Source: Streptomyces sp. NBC_01267 (GTDB lineage: Bacteria; Actinomycetota; Actinomycetes; Streptomycetales; Streptomycetaceae). Taken from it: a DNA stretch of 64,000 nt. This document shows, piece by piece, positions 33,926 through 40,583 of the stretch. Both the position numbers and the translations under genes were made by a program. The stretch's first letter is position 1, and every line of letters begins with the position of its first letter. Where the stretch lies: contig NZ_CP108455.1 of NCBI RefSeq assembly GCF_036241575.1, positions 806,001 through 870,000 on the forward strand, given 5' to 3'. Below the pieces are notes generated by a model that searched no databases, had not been told where the DNA came from, and was given only the letters and a program-made list of their open reading frames with translations.

Positions 33926-35410
33926 TCAGGCAGTGGGAGCCTCCGACTGCCGGTGAGCCGTGGGACTCAGGCACCGGGGAACCGCCGGCCGGTCCCTGGT
34001 GCGTACGGCGGGCAGCCACGCCGTGGAGCGTGCGGAACCCGACGGGAGACGTACCCGGTACCAGTGGGTCGACGGCGTGCCCTCCTCGTCGACGATGATC
34101 GTCCCGTCGGACAGTTGGCAGTCGACAGCGAGGATGTCGCCGTCCCACACCCGTACCGGTACGACGTTGTCGGGGGTGTAGTGCCGCAAGGGATCGATCG
34201 CAAGGCCGAGACTGCACACGAGGCGCCGGTCCGTTCGGTCCTGGCAGCGCTCCTCGGCGTTGAACACCCGGAGCCGGCCGACGGGCCGGCCGGATCCGGC
34301 GAGCCGGCCGGCCGCATCGTCACGCACCGCGCAGGCCCAGACCGGCGCACACACCGCGACCACCACGAGCGCTCCGCGGATGCGTCCTCGTCCACGGGCC
34401 GTCGAACGTGCGGCGGGACGGTCGGCGACGCCGGGACCGGCGAAGGACCGCGCTGAGTTCCCCGAACTCCCGGAACTCCCAGCGGCCTCTGTTCCGGCGG
34501 CCTCCGTCCCAGCGGCCCGCCATGCGGTGATGCGCGTCAGCAGGCTCTCGGCGGTGTGCACCGTACGGGCGGCGTGCGTCGGGGCCAGACAGTCGGCGGC
34601 CAGCGCACGCCAGAACGGCGGCACCGCGTTGTCCATGCGTAACGGGGCGCGCCCGTCCGCGTACTCCTGTGCCGCGGCACTGCGCGCCGCCGGAGTGGCA
34701 CCGGGAAACGGCGAGGCGCCGGACGCGAACACCTCGTGGATCACGATGCCCAGGGCCCACACGTCGGCGCTCGGCCGGACCCGCACACCGTCTACGCCGA
34801 GCCGGCTCTTCCACCGCTCCGGCGGAAGGTAGTCGAGCGTGCCCATCGGAGGCGCGTACCCGTGGGTGCCGGTCAGCTCCGTGGCGAGCCCGAAGTCCGA
34901 GAGTCTGGCCGAACCGTCCGGTCCCACCAGCACGTTGTCCGGTTTGAGGTCCCCGTGCACCCAGCCGCCGCGGTGCAGATAGGCGAGACCCTCGCAGACC
35001 TCGCCGATGATCCGCGCGCCCTCCGCCTCGCTCGTTCCGGTCGCGAGCAGATCCCGCAGACTGCAGTCGGCGCGCTCCATGACGAGCACGATCGCGCCGT
35101 CCAGGGAAGGGTGTTCCGGTTCGGTGAGTACGAGGGAGTCCAGCAGGCGGATCAGCCGGGGATGGCTGGCCCGGCGGCCGAGTTCGAGCTCACGGCCGGC
35201 CGCCTCGGCCACCTCGCGGGCCTGGCGCGGTGTGAGCCCGGCGGTCGGCAGCACCTTGAGCGCGACGGGTTCCGCGCCCGGACCGGTGTCCTGATCGCCC
35301 GTGCCGGCGTGGGCGGGCCGGCCCGCGTAGACCGTGGACCAGCCGCCCGTCCCGATCAGCTCGACGACCTCCCAGTCACCGAGCCGGAAACCGCGCGGCA
35401 GCACGTCCAT
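33926..35410 (-). CDS. Receptor-type Ser/Thr protein kinase with one membrane segment
   Basis: ATG 35410 has GGGGGAG seven bases upstream (494 aa); GTG 35479 also follows a strong GGGGGAGG and would add 23 residues. The kinase domain (residues 8-300) has glycine loop LIGTGGWSTVY, VALKVL lysine, catalytic loop HGDLKPDN, DFG (LSDFGLA) and PPERW. The loop is HGD rather than HRD, so activation-loop phosphorylation may not be needed. A low-complexity Ala/Gly linker precedes a transmembrane segment (ALVVVAVCAPVWACAV). A small C-terminal extracytoplasmic domain contains two cysteines (EERCQ, LVCSLG). A TTA codon lies at 34640-34642. It follows the FHA gene as a two-gene unit. Confidence 0.9.
   Translation of the reverse strand: MDVLPRGFRLGDWEVVELIGTGGWSTVYAGRPAHAGTGDQDTGPGAEPVALKVLPTAGLTPRQAREVAEAAGRELELGRRASHPRLIRLLDSLVLTEPEHPSLDGAIVLVMERADCSLRDLLATGTSEAEGARIIGEVCEGLAYLHRGGWVHGDLKPDNVLVGPDGSARLSDFGLATELTGTHGYAPPMGTLDYLPPERWKSRLGVDGVRVRPSADVWALGIVIHEVFASGASPFPGATPAARSAAAQEYADGRAPLRMDNAVPPFWRALAADCLAPTHAARTVHTAESLLTRITAWRAAGTEAAGTEAAGSSGSSGNSARSFAGPGVADRPAARSTARGRGRIRGALVVVAVCAPVWACAVRDDAAGRLAGSGRPVGRLRVFNAEERCQDRTDRRLVCSLGLAIDPLRHYTPDNVVPVRVWDGDILAVDCQLSDGTIIVDEEGTPSTHWYRVRLPSGSARSTAWLPAVRTRDRPAVPRCLSPTAHRQSEAPTA
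34640..34642 (-). promoter_or_regulatory. TTA codon in the kinase gene
   Basis: On the minus strand this encodes Leu in the segment APLRMDN. Together with the TTA at 35676-35678 in the adjacent FHA gene, it suggests that translation of both signalling proteins depends on the bldA tRNA. The codon is seen; the dependence is inferred. Confidence 0.6.
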
Positions 35411-35504
35411 GTGGTCGCTCCCCCGTGCGTCGGCCGTGTTCACCGCTCTCTCCGGTGCACCTTCCGTGCCGGCGTACACCACTTGTCCTCCCCCGGTTGC
35501 CACG

Positions 35505-36308
35505 TCATTCCGCCTTCGGCCGCTTCCCCACGGCCGTCCCGCTCCGGGGCGGCAGAAGCGCGAGATGCTCCTCCCGCACGAGCCCGAACCGCAGCGTGAC
35601 ACCGACGATCGTCTCCCGCTTGCCGTTGCGGCGCGCCCCTTTACCCGGATCGTCCTCGGCCGGGGCGCTGATCCGTAACTTCTCCTCGGCGAGATAGTCG
35701 ATGTGCGAACTGACCGCACGGGCGGTCAGCCGGGCACAGGCGGCGTGGTCCCTGAGCCGCTCGACGATCTGGGGGGTGGTCGGCACCGCGACCGGTGATT
35801 CGTCCCGCAGCCGTGGTTCGCACAGCGCGACGAGTACCAGGAAGTAGGCGGCCGACTCGTCCAGCGAGTACGCCATGACCGTACGGCTTCCACTCGGATC
35901 ACCGGTGCCGTCGGGGTCGAGGTAGACATGGTCGGGGGCGAACACGTGGAAGGCGACCGTGGTGTCGCGGAGGGCCGGCAGGACGACCCGGGAGAACTCG
36001 AACGGGATGGGCGCCCCGGCCCGTCGAGGCGGCACCCTCAGGTACTCACCCGCACCCTCCGGGTTCTCCACCAGATAGCTGTGGGTCGCGCTGTAGTTGC
36101 TCAACTGCCAGTGGTCGTCGGTCACCCGGATCTCACCGGCCAGCCGGGAGATCGCCGCGTCGACGAGACGGAGTTCGACCGGGACCGTCGCCGATCCCCG
36201 CCCGAACCGCGCAACTTCCCCCGGCCCGAGCCGCAACGTCACCGCGTCACCCGGCCGCCCTCCGACATCACCGCTCCCCCGCGGAAGATGAATCACAATG
36301 CCGCTCAT
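35505..36308 (-). CDS. FHA-domain protein with C-terminal HTH-like region
   Basis: ATG 36308 gives 267 aa, with GGGGAGG about eight bases upstream. Residues 20-110 have FHA motifs: FGRGSA, ISRLAGEI and WQLSNYSATHSYLV. FHA domains bind phosphothreonine, so it is a likely substrate or partner of the adjacent Ser/Thr kinase. Residues 170-240 hold a helical region (TPQIVERLRDHAACARLTARAVSSHIDYL) resembling a winged helix. The C-terminus is Arg/Lys-rich. A TTA codon lies at 35676-35678. Kinase plus FHA genes in this order recur in Streptomyces signalling units. Confidence 0.82.
   Translation of the reverse strand: MSGIVIHLPRGSGDVGGRPGDAVTLRLGPGEVARFGRGSATVPVELRLVDAAISRLAGEIRVTDDHWQLSNYSATHSYLVENPEGAGEYLRVPPRRAGAPIPFEFSRVVLPALRDTTVAFHVFAPDHVYLDPDGTGDPSGSRTVMAYSLDESAAYFLVLVALCEPRLRDESPVAVPTTPQIVERLRDHAACARLTARAVSSHIDYLAEEKLRISAPAEDDPGKGARRNGKRETIVGVTLRFGLVREEHLALLPPRSGTAVGKRPKAE
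35676..35678 (-). promoter_or_regulatory. TTA codon in the FHA gene
   Basis: The minus-strand codon lies in EEKLRIS. It is one of two TTA codons in this two-gene unit and so a candidate control point for bldA-dependent translation. Confidence 0.6.
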
Positions 36309-36354
36309 CGCCCCGTCCTCCCCCACACGTCGGCAGTTGCCGCACAGACCAGAG

Positions 36355-36594
36355 CTACCCATACGGTGCGGGGGTCTCCCGCTTGATTCCGGCAGATTCT
36401 GTACGTGTGGTACTCGCCTTCACCGCACGTGTCACGGATCTGCCGAACGAGCGGTGATTCCAGTGGAGTTGGGGCTGACGACGGGCTGCGAACGGCTGCA
36501 CCGACCCGTCGATGAGCTGACCGTCCACGGTCCTCGCCGACTGCGGCTCAGCCACCTGATCGGACTCGACCTCGGACACGTTCTCACCGGTCAT
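36355..36594 (-). CDS. 79-codon ORF with strong ribosome site, function unknown
   Basis: ATG 36594 has GGAGG seven bases upstream. The product opens MTGENVSEVESDQVAEPQSA, acidic and leader-like, then turns basic and aromatic (HWNHRSFGRSV, TTRTE). It ends PAPYG. Third-position G/C bias is strong in the first 50 codons and fades toward the 3' end, as if the tail were recently altered or non-coding. It resembles a leader-plus-core precursor peptide in layout, but no modification enzyme other than a methyltransferase gene is nearby. It lies 46 bp upstream of the FHA gene on the same strand. Confidence 0.5.
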   Translation of the reverse strand: MTGENVSEVESDQVAEPQSARTVDGQLIDGSVQPFAARRQPQLHWNHRSFGRSVTRAVKASTTRTESAGIKRETPAPYG

Positions 36595-36892
36595 CGATGC
36601 ACCTCCGTCGGTCGCGCCACGTCGTGAGCGTCGTGGACAGTCACCCGCTTCGGTGGACCCCGGCATCCCGGAAAGCTCAACCGCACCTGACGGTAGGGGT
36701 CGTCGGTGTTCTTTCCCACCAAACTCCGTTGAGGCAACTCAGCCTTTCGGCGACCTGGCTATTCCCAAGTGCCGCCCTGCACCATCCGAGGAATGAAAAC
36801 CAACAACTGGTTACCTCCAGGGAGTTACCCACGGCGCACAGTGGTCCCCAGCCCGCCTGGTGGGCTCTGCAGTCAAGACGTCCAGTACGCCC
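36595..36892. other. AT-richer intergenic region upstream of the 79-codon ORF
   Basis: This stretch has lower G+C than its surroundings and no convincing gene. It contains GGTAAC direct repeats on the minus strand (near 36810-36830) and an imperfect GGTG/CACC inverted repeat at about 36706-36720. It probably includes the promoter for the leftward ORF, and it marks the start of the rearranged segment. Confidence 0.4.
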
Positions 36893-37498
36893 TCACCGAC
36901 GGTGGACGCTGACGGCATAACCGCCGCCGTCGTAAGGGTCGGCATCCCAGGTGGCGAACCGGTCGACGAGGGTAAGGCCGGCCCCGGAGCACCAGTCGTC
37001 GTAGTCCGACAGCGTGAGGCTGGGCGGCACCGGCAGGTGGGCTTCGTCCAGACCGAAGCCGGCGACCAGCAGGCCGCCCGGACACAGTGCCGCGGACAGG
37101 TGCTCAACCACCGTGGTCTCGGTGCCGGGGGCGAGCAACGGGAAGATATTGCCCGCAGCAACGATAAGGTCGAAGCCTCCTGCAATGCCGAGCAGGGTCG
37201 GCTCGAACTCGGCCAGATCGAGCTGGAACCAGGGCAGGCCAGGCGACTGCTTCCGCGCCACTGCCAGCATCGACGCGTCAAGATCCACCCCGACACAGTC
37301 ATAGCCGAGTTCCGCGAGCCGGATCATGACGCGTCCGGTACCGCACCCGGCGTCCAGCACCCGCGCCCCCACAGGCACGAGAGCTGCGCAGAACCGCGCC
37401 TCACCGTGCACGTTCTTGCCACTACGGGCCAGGGCCGCGAATCGTGCGGCATAGTGCTCCCCGGACGCATTCCCGGTCAAATCCGCCCAGCGACTCAT
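36893..37498 (-). CDS. Class I SAM-dependent methyltransferase
   Basis: The 201-aa protein begins at ATG 37498 (MSRWADLTGNASGEHYAARF). Motif I is VLDAGCGTGRVMIRLAELG, then VGVDLDASMLAVAR, WFQLDLAEF and the motif IV region FDLIVAAGNIF. No ribosome site precedes the ATG. A -10-like TATAGT ends seven bases upstream of it, so the mRNA is probably leaderless. The family is the generic small-molecule methyltransferase fold. The gene is bordered by mobile-element remnants on its 5' side. Confidence 0.9.
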   Translation of the reverse strand: MSRWADLTGNASGEHYAARFAALARSGKNVHGEARFCAALVPVGARVLDAGCGTGRVMIRLAELGYDCVGVDLDASMLAVARKQSPGLPWFQLDLAEFEPTLLGIAGGFDLIVAAGNIFPLLAPGTETTVVEHLSAALCPGGLLVAGFGLDEAHLPVPPSLTLSDYDDWCSGAGLTLVDRFATWDADPYDGGGYAVSVHRR

Positions 37499-37505
37499 AA
37501 GGTCA

Positions 37506-37511
37506 ACTATA
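37506..37511 (-). promoter_or_regulatory. -10 element TATAGT for a probable leaderless methyltransferase mRNA
   Basis: On the minus strand TATAGT is followed by seven bases and then the ATG at 37498. A weak -35 (CTTGGG, 16-base spacer) lies upstream. The missing Shine-Dalgarno and this spacing point to transcription starting at the ATG. Confidence 0.5.
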
Positions 37512-37669
37512 GGGGCGCCCGATCTCGCCCAAGGAACCAACTCCCAGTGCTACACCCGAGCAGAGCAGCAACCTCGTTCGACCATCACCCTGACCGCAGT
37601 TGCCGACTGGGGCACCCGTGCCGCCGGGCATTGGCGGAGCAACAAGGCCGGGTCTCCCTTGCCCCAACG

Positions 37670-37785
37670 ACACACCACAACATCGTCGGCCGGTACGGAA
37701 CCCCACTCGCCGTCTCTCTGACCAGCGGAAACCGACACTACGTCACCCAGCTCATGCCGCTGCTGGACAAGATTCCCCACATCCG
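37670..37785 (+). pseudogene. IS5-family transposase remnant
   Basis: One plus-strand frame reads HNIVGRYGTPLAVSLTSGN, then RHYVTQLMPLLDKIPHIR. This matches the central DDE region of IS5-group transposases, usually GTPLAVSLTGGNRHDVTQL. The expected catalytic Asp in RHDVTQ is replaced by Tyr, the downstream GRRGRP segment is missing, and both ends are gone. It is a decayed fragment with no inverted repeats I can identify. Confidence 0.75.
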
Positions 37786-37799
37786 GGCCTGCGATTGCG

Positions 37800-38144
37800 A
37801 TGTCGGGAAGCGAGGCTGCTGTCCCCAATGGTGCGCGGCGGCTTGCGGAACGCGCTGGCCAAGTCGATCCGCAGGTCACCGTGAACGCCTCGGCGCCCTC
37901 CGGGGTGACCCTCCCGAAGGACAACGGCAGCTTCAAGTACAAAGATCCCCACAACGGGACCGAGTACACGATCAACGACGGCACTCTGAACGTCGAGACG
38001 CCCCGTAAATCCGGAATGTTTCTGGACGTCGGCAACACCCGCAACAACGGTGACAGCGTCATCCTCTACCAGTGCGGCTCCACCAATACCAACCAGAAGT
38101 TCGTAGTCCAGCGCGGCTACATCAAGGTCAAGGACACACTCTGA
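37800..38144 (+). CDS. Ricin-type lectin-like fragment (114 aa)
   Basis: The frame from ATG 37800 ends in one beta-trefoil repeat: MFLDVGNTRNNGDSVILYQC, then NQKFVVQ and a closing KVKDTL. A complete ricin B lectin needs three such repeats, so this is partial. No signal peptide or ribosome site is seen, and the start abuts the IS5 remnant. It is probably the 3' end of a larger lectin gene cut by the insertion. A good terminator 11 bases after the stop shows that the 3' end is original. Confidence 0.55.
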   Translation: MSGSEAAVPNGARRLAERAGQVDPQVTVNASAPSGVTLPKDNGSFKYKDPHNGTEYTINDGTLNVETPRKSGMFLDVGNTRNNGDSVILYQCGSTNTNQKFVVQRGYIKVKDTL

Positions 38145-38155
38145 GGTGATCCACC

Positions 38156-38189
38156 GCCCGCCCTCCGCATGAAGGCGCAGAGGGCGGGC
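38156..38189 (+). terminator. Hairpin terminator after the lectin fragment
   Basis: GCCCGCCCTC (38156-38165) pairs perfectly with GAGGGCGGGC (38180-38189) around a 14-base loop, just past the stop at 38144. There is no U-tract. Confidence 0.8.
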
Positions 38190-38235
38190 CGGGCCCAAGC
38201 GCGACCGACGACGGCGGAACTCGGCCCCGGCGGGC

Positions 38236-38440
38236 GGCCGGGGTCTCACGGCCCCGACAAGGCCGTCGTAAGGGCCCCTCTCATCGCGGAGCCAGAGTCC
38301 AAGCTTCGGAAGCGTGACGGGGTCCGTGGCGCTGAGAACTCCGAGTCGTCGGCCCAGCCGATGATGTGCGCGCCCACGGACGCGGCGGTAGCGAGCACGT
38401 TCTCCCGCTGGCGTTCGAGGGATGGCGCAGCCCGCTTCAT
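38236..38440 (-). pseudogene. Frameshifted serine recombinase remnant
   Basis: From ATG 38440, one frame reads SLERQRENVLATAASVGAHI and IGWADDSEFSA. The homology then continues in another frame as ATDPVTLPKLGLWLRDERG and PYDGLVGAV. Both match the N-terminal catalytic domain of large serine recombinases of actinobacterial integrating elements. The normal text would be S-I-E-R-Q followed by EVSGATDP. A frameshift near 38330 and the loss of both ends make it non-functional. It suggests a past integrated element. Confidence 0.8.
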
Positions 38441-38528
38441 GCGCGACAGCCATCGCGCTCCGAGCAGACTTTTGCGGCATCCGTCATAGGGACGCAGCAG
38501 GCGGCACGGCCCCTGGGAGTGGTCCTGG

Positions 38529-38951
38529 TCAGCCCAGGAAGCTCAGCCGCACCTGCCGGTCGGGATTGTCGATGTTCGTGTCCACCAGGCACACGGACTG
38601 CCACGTCCCGAGTTCCAGCCTCCCGCCGATCACCGGCAGCGTCGCGTGCGGCGCAACGAACGCGGGCAGCACATGGTCCCTGCCGTGACCGCGGCTGCCG
38701 TGCCGGTGCTGCCAGCGGTCGTCGGCGGGCAGCAGGCCGTGCAGGGCGGCGAGGAGGTCGTCGTCGCTGCCCGCTCCGGTCTCGATGACGGCGATCCCAG
38801 CCGTCGCGTGCGGGACGAAGATGTTCAGCAGGCCGTCGCGGCCCGCCGCGGTCTCCCGCAGGAACTGCTCGCAGTTCTCCGTCAGGTCGGTGACGGTCTC
38901 GGTGCTGCCGGTCTCGATGTGCAGGACGTGTGTGGCGAAGGTTTCGGACAT
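38529..38951 (-). CDS. yjbQ: YjbQ/UPF0047 family protein
   Basis: The 140-aa protein starts at ATG 38951; another ATG three codons upstream is possible. It has the UPF0047 signature: FVPHATAGIAVIETGAGSDDDLLAAL, then HRHGSRGHGRDHVLPAFVAPHATLPV and a final LGTWQSVCLVDTNIDNPDRQV. The family forms a trimeric beta barrel. Members have thiamine-phosphate synthase side activity in vitro, but the true role is unsettled. Three perfect 15-bp repeats sit just upstream of the start. Confidence 0.93.
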   Translation of the reverse strand: MSETFATHVLHIETGSTETVTDLTENCEQFLRETAAGRDGLLNIFVPHATAGIAVIETGAGSDDDLLAALHGLLPADDRWQHRHGSRGHGRDHVLPAFVAPHATLPVIGGRLELGTWQSVCLVDTNIDNPDRQVRLSFLG

Positions 38952-38970
38952 GGCTCCCATCCTCCCTCCC

Positions 38971-39019
38971 CAGGTCTTCCCTCTCCAGGTCTTCCCTCTC
39001 CAGGTCTTCCCTCTCCAGG
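38971..39019. repeat. Three perfect 15-bp tandem repeats upstream of yjbQ
   Basis: CAGGTCTTCCCTCTC occurs three times without mismatch (38971, 38986, 39001), followed by CAGG. On the minus strand each unit gives GAGAGGGAAG, which resembles a ribosome site. They start 20 bp upstream of the yjbQ start. Perfect identity suggests recent expansion and possible length variation. Confidence 0.9.
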
Positions 39020-39112
39020 AGTGGGATCGCGCGTCCGTGTGGTGAGACGTTCCCGCACCCTGTGGCGCTCCGCTGCTGTTCACCGGTGACCACCGCTGAG
39101 CGCCACAGTGCT

Positions 39113-39138
39113 GAGCGCAGAGCGCAGAGCGCAGAGCG
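39113..39138. repeat. Heptanucleotide GAGCGCA repeats upstream of the monooxygenase gene
   Basis: Three perfect GAGCGCA copies and a partial fourth lie 36 bp upstream of GTG 39174. Another GAGCGC lies just before the array. They occupy the likely promoter, so copy number could alter expression. Confidence 0.8.
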
Positions 39139-39173
39139 GGAAGATACCGGGACCCCGCGCCGTTAGGTGAAAC

Positions 39174-40256
39174 GTGAACGACTTCCGGGTACGCGACGTG
39201 GACGTGGTGGTCATCGGCGCGGGGCAGGCCGGGCTGTCCGTCGCCTACCATCTGCGGCGGGCGGGCCTGGTGCCCGACCGTGACTTCGTCGTACTGGATC
39301 ACGCCCCGCGACCGGGCGGCGCCTGGCAGTTCCGGTGGCCCGGACTGACGTACGGCAAGGTGCACGGAATGCACTCCCTGCCCGGCATGGAGCTGACGGA
39401 CGCCGACGGGAGCCGGCCGTCGTCCGAGGTGGTGGGTGACTACTTCGCGGCGTACGAGGACGCCTTCGAGCTGCGGGTGCGCCGGCCGGTCGAGGTCGCA
39501 GCCGTCCGCGAGGGCGCTGCCGGACGACTGCGCGTGGAGACGTCGCAGGGGGTCTGGTCGACACGGGCGGTGGTCAACGCCACGGGCACCTGGGACCGGC
39601 CGTTCTGGCCGCGGTATCCCGGCCAGGAGACCTTCCTCGGCAGGCAGTTGCACACGTCCGGGTACCGCGGTCCGCAGGAGTTCACCGGCCGGCGGGTGGT
39701 CGTGGTGGGCGGCGGCGCGTCCGGAACCCAGCATCTGATGGAGATCGCCGAGGTCGCCGAGGCGACGACCTGGGTGACCCGGCGGCCCCCGGTCTTCCGG
39801 GAGGGTCCGTTCGACGCGGAGCAGGGGCGCGCCGCCGTCGCGAGGGTCGAGGAACGGGTACGGGAGGGGCTTCCCCCGCAGAGTGTCGTGGCCGTGACCG
39901 GGCTGCCGGTGAACGACGCGATCCGGGCCGCGCGCGCCGAGGGCGTACTCGACCGCCTTCCGATGTTCGACCGGATCACACCGGACGGGGTGGCCTGGGA
40001 CGACGGACGCACGGTGGCCGCGGACCGCATTCTCTGGGCCACCGGTTTCCGGGCCGCGATAGATCACCTGTCGCCGTTGAAGCTCCGTGAGCCGGGCGGC
40101 GGCATCCGCATGGAGGGCACCCGCGCCGCGCGTGACGAGCGGATCCACCTGGTCGGATACGGCCCTTCGGCTTCCACGATCGGCGCCAACCGGGCCGGCC
40201 GGGCCGCCGTCCGCGACATCGGGCGGCTGTTGGAGCGCGTACCGGCGCCGGTCTGA
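39174..40256 (+). CDS. Flavin-containing monooxygenase-type NAD(P)/FAD oxidoreductase
   Basis: The 360-aa protein starts at GTG 39174 after AGGTGA. The FAD-binding motif is VVVIGAGQAGLSVAYHLRRAG (near residue 10). A second dinucleotide motif, VVVVGGGASGTQHLMEIA, lies near residue 180, and ILWATGFRAA follows at about residue 285. This is the CzcO/YUCCA-like flavoprotein monooxygenase group, which oxidises N- or S-containing or ketone substrates with NADPH. No partner genes indicate the substrate. Confidence 0.9.
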   Translation: MNDFRVRDVDVVVIGAGQAGLSVAYHLRRAGLVPDRDFVVLDHAPRPGGAWQFRWPGLTYGKVHGMHSLPGMELTDADGSRPSSEVVGDYFAAYEDAFELRVRRPVEVAAVREGAAGRLRVETSQGVWSTRAVVNATGTWDRPFWPRYPGQETFLGRQLHTSGYRGPQEFTGRRVVVVGGGASGTQHLMEIAEVAEATTWVTRRPPVFREGPFDAEQGRAAVARVEERVREGLPPQSVVAVTGLPVNDAIRAARAEGVLDRLPMFDRITPDGVAWDDGRTVAADRILWATGFRAAIDHLSPLKLREPGGGIRMEGTRAARDERIHLVGYGPSASTIGANRAGRAAVRDIGRLLERVPAPV

Positions 40257-40452
40257 CACCCATGGTTTCTTCATTCAGTGCTACGAACACACGAACAGGG
40301 GATCGGGTGTTCGCTGGAACGTGTGGTCGTACGGGATTTGGTTGCTCAACTACCCCACGAAGCAACATGCTTACTGAGCGCAAGCGACGAGCTGCAGATC
40401 TCGCAGGCGCAGTCCCACTGCACGAAACCATGTACTAGGAGAACGCACCATC
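40257..40452 (+). promoter_or_regulatory. Upstream region of the 19-aa peptide with inverted repeats
   Basis: This 196-base region is AT-richer than its neighbours. It contains CGAACAC (40284-40290) facing GTGTTCG (40307-40313), with another CGAACA at 40292. A second pair is GTTGCT (40341-40346) and AGCAAC (40361-40366). These could be operators or form a structured 5' leader. The LexA box spacing (CGAAC-N4-GTTCG) is not met. Confidence 0.4.
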
Positions 40453-40512
40453 ATGAACTTCCTCACCAACCTGCTCGCCGGCATCGTCCACTTCGTGGGC
40501 TGGCTCGTCTGA
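40453..40512 (+). CDS. 19-residue hydrophobic peptide MNFLTNLLAGIVHFVGWLV
   Basis: ATG 40453 has AGGAG 11 bases upstream. Every residue after the start suits an amphipathic or short membrane helix, with one His and one Trp. A strong hairpin terminator follows the stop by 14 bases, so this looks like a free-standing transcription unit. It could be a small membrane peptide, a type I toxin-like peptide or a modulator of the adjacent ABC exporter. I cannot verify conservation. Confidence 0.6.
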   Translation: MNFLTNLLAGIVHFVGWLV

Positions 40513-40526
40513 CACCCGTCCTGACC

Positions 40527-40563
40527 GGCGCCGTCGCTTCCCGTCCCACGGGAGCGGCGGCGC
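40527..40563 (+). terminator. Strong hairpin terminator between the small peptide and the ABC gene
   Basis: GCGCCGTCGCTTCCCGT pairs with ACGGGAGCGGCGGCGC around a CCC loop, with one mismatch and one bulge. It lies between convergent units, so it probably stops transcription from both sides. Confidence 0.8.
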
Positions 40564-40583
40564 TGTCGTGTTTCACCGGGCCG

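Noticed and set aside
40284..40313. Possible LexA/SOS box before the 19-aa peptide
   Set aside because: The CGAAC and GTTCG arms are separated by far more than the four bases required for an actinobacterial SOS box.
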